NCBI RefSeq assembly: GCF_013409985.1 | Contig: NZ_JACCBY010000001.1 | Span: 1,240,001-1,304,000 of the forward strand | Origin: Sphingomonas melonis | GTDB lineage: Bacteria; Pseudomonadota; Alphaproteobacteria; Sphingomonadales; Sphingomonadaceae | Length of the DNA stretch: 64,000 nt | Direction: 5' to 3' | In this document: positions 61,416-64,000 of the stretch, piece after piece | Position numbering within the stretch: the first letter of the stretch is position 1 | Layout of the letters: the number at the start of each line of letters is the position of its first letter | The notes under the pieces: generated by a model | What the model was told of the DNA's origin: nothing | The model's input: the letters and a program-made list of their open reading frames with translations, nothing else | Database searches by the model: none | Position numbers and translations under genes: made by a program

Positions 61416-64000
61416 ATGCTGCATTCTGCATTGCGTCGCACGACGCGCCGCGTCCTGCTCGCATCGTCGGCGTTGATCGCGCTGCCGGGGGCCGCCCAGG
61501 CCCAGACGGCGATTTCCGATGTGTCGATGAGCCTGAAGGGCATCCTGCCGATTGCCGAGATGCAGGGCGGGGCGGCAACGCAGACGCTGCCGCAGGCCGA
61601 TCCGAGCGTCGTCATCTCCAATCCCGGCACGCCGGGCACGATCCTCGATCAGGGCGTCAACGGCGTCGGCCAGATGATCATCGATCAGAAGAACGGCTTC
61701 GTCGGCCTGTGCACCGGCACGCTGATCAACCCGCGAACCGTGTTGTTCGCGGCGCATTGCGTCAACGAGAGCCCGACCGGCACGGCGATGAACCCGTGGA
61801 ACTACGGCAAGGGCGCCGGGCAGTTGCCGATGGGCTTCGGTTTCGAGGCGGACACGATCGCCGGACAGCGCGCCTGGTTCCGCAGCAACTACAGCACCAG
61901 CACCGCCAACCATTTCTACAACGTCAATCAGGTCGTCTACAATGCGGACTCGCTGAACCTCGGCCTCGCCAACAACTTCCTGCAGGCCGATGTCGCGCTG
62001 GCGACCTTCGATACGCCGGCGGCCGACGTGCCGACCTGGACGATGCTGTTCTCGCCGCTGCCCGCGCCCGCGTCGATCGACGACACGACCGGCACCGGCT
62101 ATCACGTCACCATCACCGGTTACGGCACCAACGGCACCGGCCTGACCGGCGCCAGCGGCGCGATCGATTACCGTCGCCGCGTCGCGGAGAATTACGTCGG
62201 GCTGCTCGGGTCGATCGACGATTTCTACTTCGGCCTGTTCGGCGGCAACGCCGGCCTGCCCGCCAATTTGTACCAGACCGACTTCGACGATCCGACCCGC
62301 CGCTATCCCGGCGACTATAATCTGTTCAAGGACGAGGCGCTGCCCCGCGAGGGAACGACGGGACCGGGCGATTCGGGCGGCCCGCTGATCCTTGACCGGA
62401 CGTTCAACAAGGCGACCGTTATCGGCGTGCTGTCGGGCAGCTATACGTTCAGCGGCCAGGTCCGCGGCGGCTATGGCACGACCGCTTTCTATCAGCCGCT
62501 CTATCTCTATTGGGACTATATCCTCGCCAACAATCCGTATCGCTACGCCAATACGGTCGCCGGTGACGGCAAGTGGAGCGATGCCAGCCATTGGGTCACG
62601 GCGCTCGATCCCGCCTATCAGGTGATTGTCAACGGCCAGCTCGCCAACGGCGTGCCGACTGCGCCCGGCCTCGGCATCGCGCCCGATGCGGAGAACAAGT
62701 TCGGCCAGGTCTGCGATCAGGAGCCGGCGTTCAACTACGACCAATGCTATGACGTGAAAACCAAGATCACCTATGTCGACGGCCAGCCGGTCGCGACGGC
62801 GCAACCGGGCGTGCAGGGCGGCACCGCGAGCAGCGGCAACGATCAGGCGACCGTGCGCAAGATCGATGTGGACGCCGCTGCTGCCACCGCGGCGGCCGGC
62901 GAGGCGGCGGCTGCGGCGCTGCCGGCCGCGACGCTCGCCAACGGCCTGCCGGGCGCGACCAACTTCGTGCCCAACAACATCGATCCCGATGCGGCGACGC
63001 GGCGCAGCGCGCGCTATTACGACGTGACGCTGAGCGCGGCGGGCACGACGACGCTCGACACCGCGGTGACCATCGACCGGTTCAGCGTCGCGGGCACCAA
63101 TGCCAAGCTCGCGATCACCTCGGCGGGATCGCTGACCAGCCTGATGGCGGTCAACCAATATACCGGCGCGGTGCAGGTCGACGGCACGCTGTCGACGCGT
63201 GGCGATTATTTCCTGATGAGCGGCCTGCTCACCGGCAGCGGCCGGATCAACACACCGTTCCTCACCAGCGCGACCGGCATCATCGCGCCGGGCACGATGG
63301 GGACGATCGGCACGCTGACCGTCGGCGGCAACCTCATCCTCGCCTCGGGCAGCACCTTGCTCGTCGACGTCGGCCCCAACGGCACGTCGGACCGCGTCGC
63401 AGTGGTGCGCAACGGCACCACCGACGGCATCGCCAGCATCGGCGGCCGTGTCGGCTTCGCCCCGGTCGCCGGGCATCTGATCCGCTACAACGACGTCTAT
63501 ACGATCGTCACCGCGGCGGGCGGCGTCGCCGGCACCTTCCAGTCGCCCGCGGCGCTGTCGGCGATCCTGACGCCGCAGTTCGTCTATTCGGCCAATGCGG
63601 TGCAGGCGCGGATCATCGCCGGCAGCTATGCCAGCGTCGTCGCCGCGACGCCGATCCAGACCGCCTTCGCCGGGCTGCTCGATCGCAACCGCGCGAGCAA
63701 CTACAACGCTTTGTCCGGCCTGTACGGCGTGCTCGATCTGCAGGATGCGGGGACGATCCGCTCCACGCTGGAAGGGCTCGCACCGCGGACCACGCCGCTG
63801 AAATACGGCATGGGCACGGTCGCGACCGAGAATATGTCGCGCTTCTACCGCCAGCATCTCGGTGCGCTCGACGCCAGTGAACCGCTGTCGGGGACGCTGA
63901 CGATGACCGGCCAGCCGCTGCAATTCGCCGCGCTGATGGCGAGCGACCTGCCGATGACGCAGGCGACGGCGAGCGACACGACCTCGACGACGGTACGCGA
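61416..64000 (+). CDS. Autotransporter with trypsin-like serine protease passenger (3' end outside window)
   Basis: At least 861 codons, open to the end of the window. Signal peptide (MLHSALRRTTRRVLLASSALIALPGAAQA) precedes an S1 protease domain (about 45-360) with GTLINPRTVLFAAHCV (His114), ADVALATF (Asp192) and GPGDSGGPL (Ser320). Then an Ala-rich spacer (500-530), a beta-helix-like passenger (GTLSTRGDYFLMSG, NLILASGSTLLVDVG) and a linker (PIQTAFAGLLDRNRASNYNALSGLYGVLDLQDAGTIRSTLEGLAPRT) typical of the region before an autotransporter beta-barrel, which would follow beyond base 64000. Secreted or surface protease. AGGGGA about 10 bases before ATG 61416. Confidence 0.9.
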   Translation, partial: MLHSALRRTTRRVLLASSALIALPGAAQAQTAISDVSMSLKGILPIAEMQGGAATQTLPQADPSVVISNPGTPGTILDQGVNGVGQMIIDQKNGFVGLCTGTLINPRTVLFAAHCVNESPTGTAMNPWNYGKGAGQLPMGFGFEADTIAGQRAWFRSNYSTSTANHFYNVNQVVYNADSLNLGLANNFLQADVALATFDTPAADVPTWTMLFSPLPAPASIDDTTGTGYHVTITGYGTNGTGLTGASGAIDYRRRVAENYVGLLGSIDDFYFGLFGGNAGLPANLYQTDFDDPTRRYPGDYNLFKDEALPREGTTGPGDSGGPLILDRTFNKATVIGVLSGSYTFSGQVRGGYGTTAFYQPLYLYWDYILANNPYRYANTVAGDGKWSDASHWVTALDPAYQVIVNGQLANGVPTAPGLGIAPDAENKFGQVCDQEPAFNYDQCYDVKTKITYVDGQPVATAQPGVQGGTASSGNDQATVRKIDVDAAAATAAAGEAAAAALPAATLANGLPGATNFVPNNIDPDAATRRSARYYDVTLSAAGTTTLDTAVTIDRFSVAGTNAKLAITSAGSLTSLMAVNQYTGAVQVDGTLSTRGDYFLMSGLLTGSGRINTPFLTSATGIIAPGTMGTIGTLTVGGNLILASGSTLLVDVGPNGTSDRVAVVRNGTTDGIASIGGRVGFAPVAGHLIRYNDVYTIVTAAGGVAGTFQSPAALSAILTPQFVYSANAVQARIIAGSYASVVAATPIQTAFAGLLDRNRASNYNALSGLYGVLDLQDAGTIRSTLEGLAPRTTPLKYGMGTVATENMSRFYRQHLGALDASEPLSGTLTMTGQPLQFAALMASDLPMTQATASDTTSTTVR

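Noticed and set aside
61398..63923. 841-codon open frame opposite the autotransporter
   Set aside because: Shadow of the true gene, with no domain, signal or ribosome site, and Arg/Asp/Gly-rich composition.

Overview
The window is a 64-kb chromosomal segment of a GC-rich alphaproteobacterium, most likely a Sphingomonas or close relative. The evidence is a CtrA cell-cycle regulator with its own CtrA box, a methionine synthase split into two ORFs, a Thr-nucleophile alkaline phosphatase of the type known from Sphingomonas, small proteins of a kind I associate with sphingomonads, and several families of GC-rich palindromic intergenic repeats. Nearly all of it is housekeeping or metabolic chromosome. 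I see no prophage, plasmid replication or conjugation gene, insertion-sequence transposase, CRISPR array, tRNA or rRNA.

Layout. 1-5.2 kb: a truncated phosphate transporter, a CDF metal exporter, a RamB/PrpR-like regulator and isocitrate lyase (glyoxylate shunt). 5.5-13.1 kb: an aldo/keto reductase with two small lipoproteins, diverging from a methionine-cycle operon (ArsR-methyltransferase fusion, metF, two-part metH) that starts at a perfect 22-bp palindrome. 13.2-20.3 kb: antiporter, beta-helix protein, ketopantoate reductase, alkaline phosphatase and a DsbD-like reductase. 20.7-24.1 kb: the circularly permuted ATP-grasp / alpha-E / transglutaminase cluster, whose transglutaminase has lost its catalytic Cys. 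24.5-33.4 kb: catalase, cell-wall hydrolase, leucyltransferase Bpt, small secreted or membrane proteins, threonine dehydratase, amidohydrolase and ctrA. 33.4-41 kb: an AI-2E-type permease, the lutABC lactate oxidation operon beside a fumarylacetoacetase-family hydrolase (possible L-lactate-forming sugar-acid pathway), and a histidine kinase / Crp / receiver cluster.

41-55 kb is the leftward translation and RNA-decay region: rimP-nusA-tautomerase, ylxR-infB-rbfA, then thymidine kinase and an M50 protease, truB-rpsO-pnp. It is interrupted between nusA and ylxR by REP-like palindromes that bracket an oppositely oriented GIY-YIG nuclease gene. Another repeat lies in frame inside truB. 55-64 kb: a sugar dehydrogenase, a shikimate dehydrogenase-like protein, two thioesterases, a crotonase, a DEAD-box helicase with an RGG tail and the start of an autotransporter serine protease that runs off the window.

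The most unusual theme is the repeats. At least four palindromic families sit between genes. One supplies Shine-Dalgarno-like ends to downstream genes, one contributes about 45 residues to TruB, one supplies the C-terminus of thymidine kinase, and one forms inverted pairs, a pair of which encloses a GIY-YIG gene. All functional calls come from reading the sequence; no database search was run.
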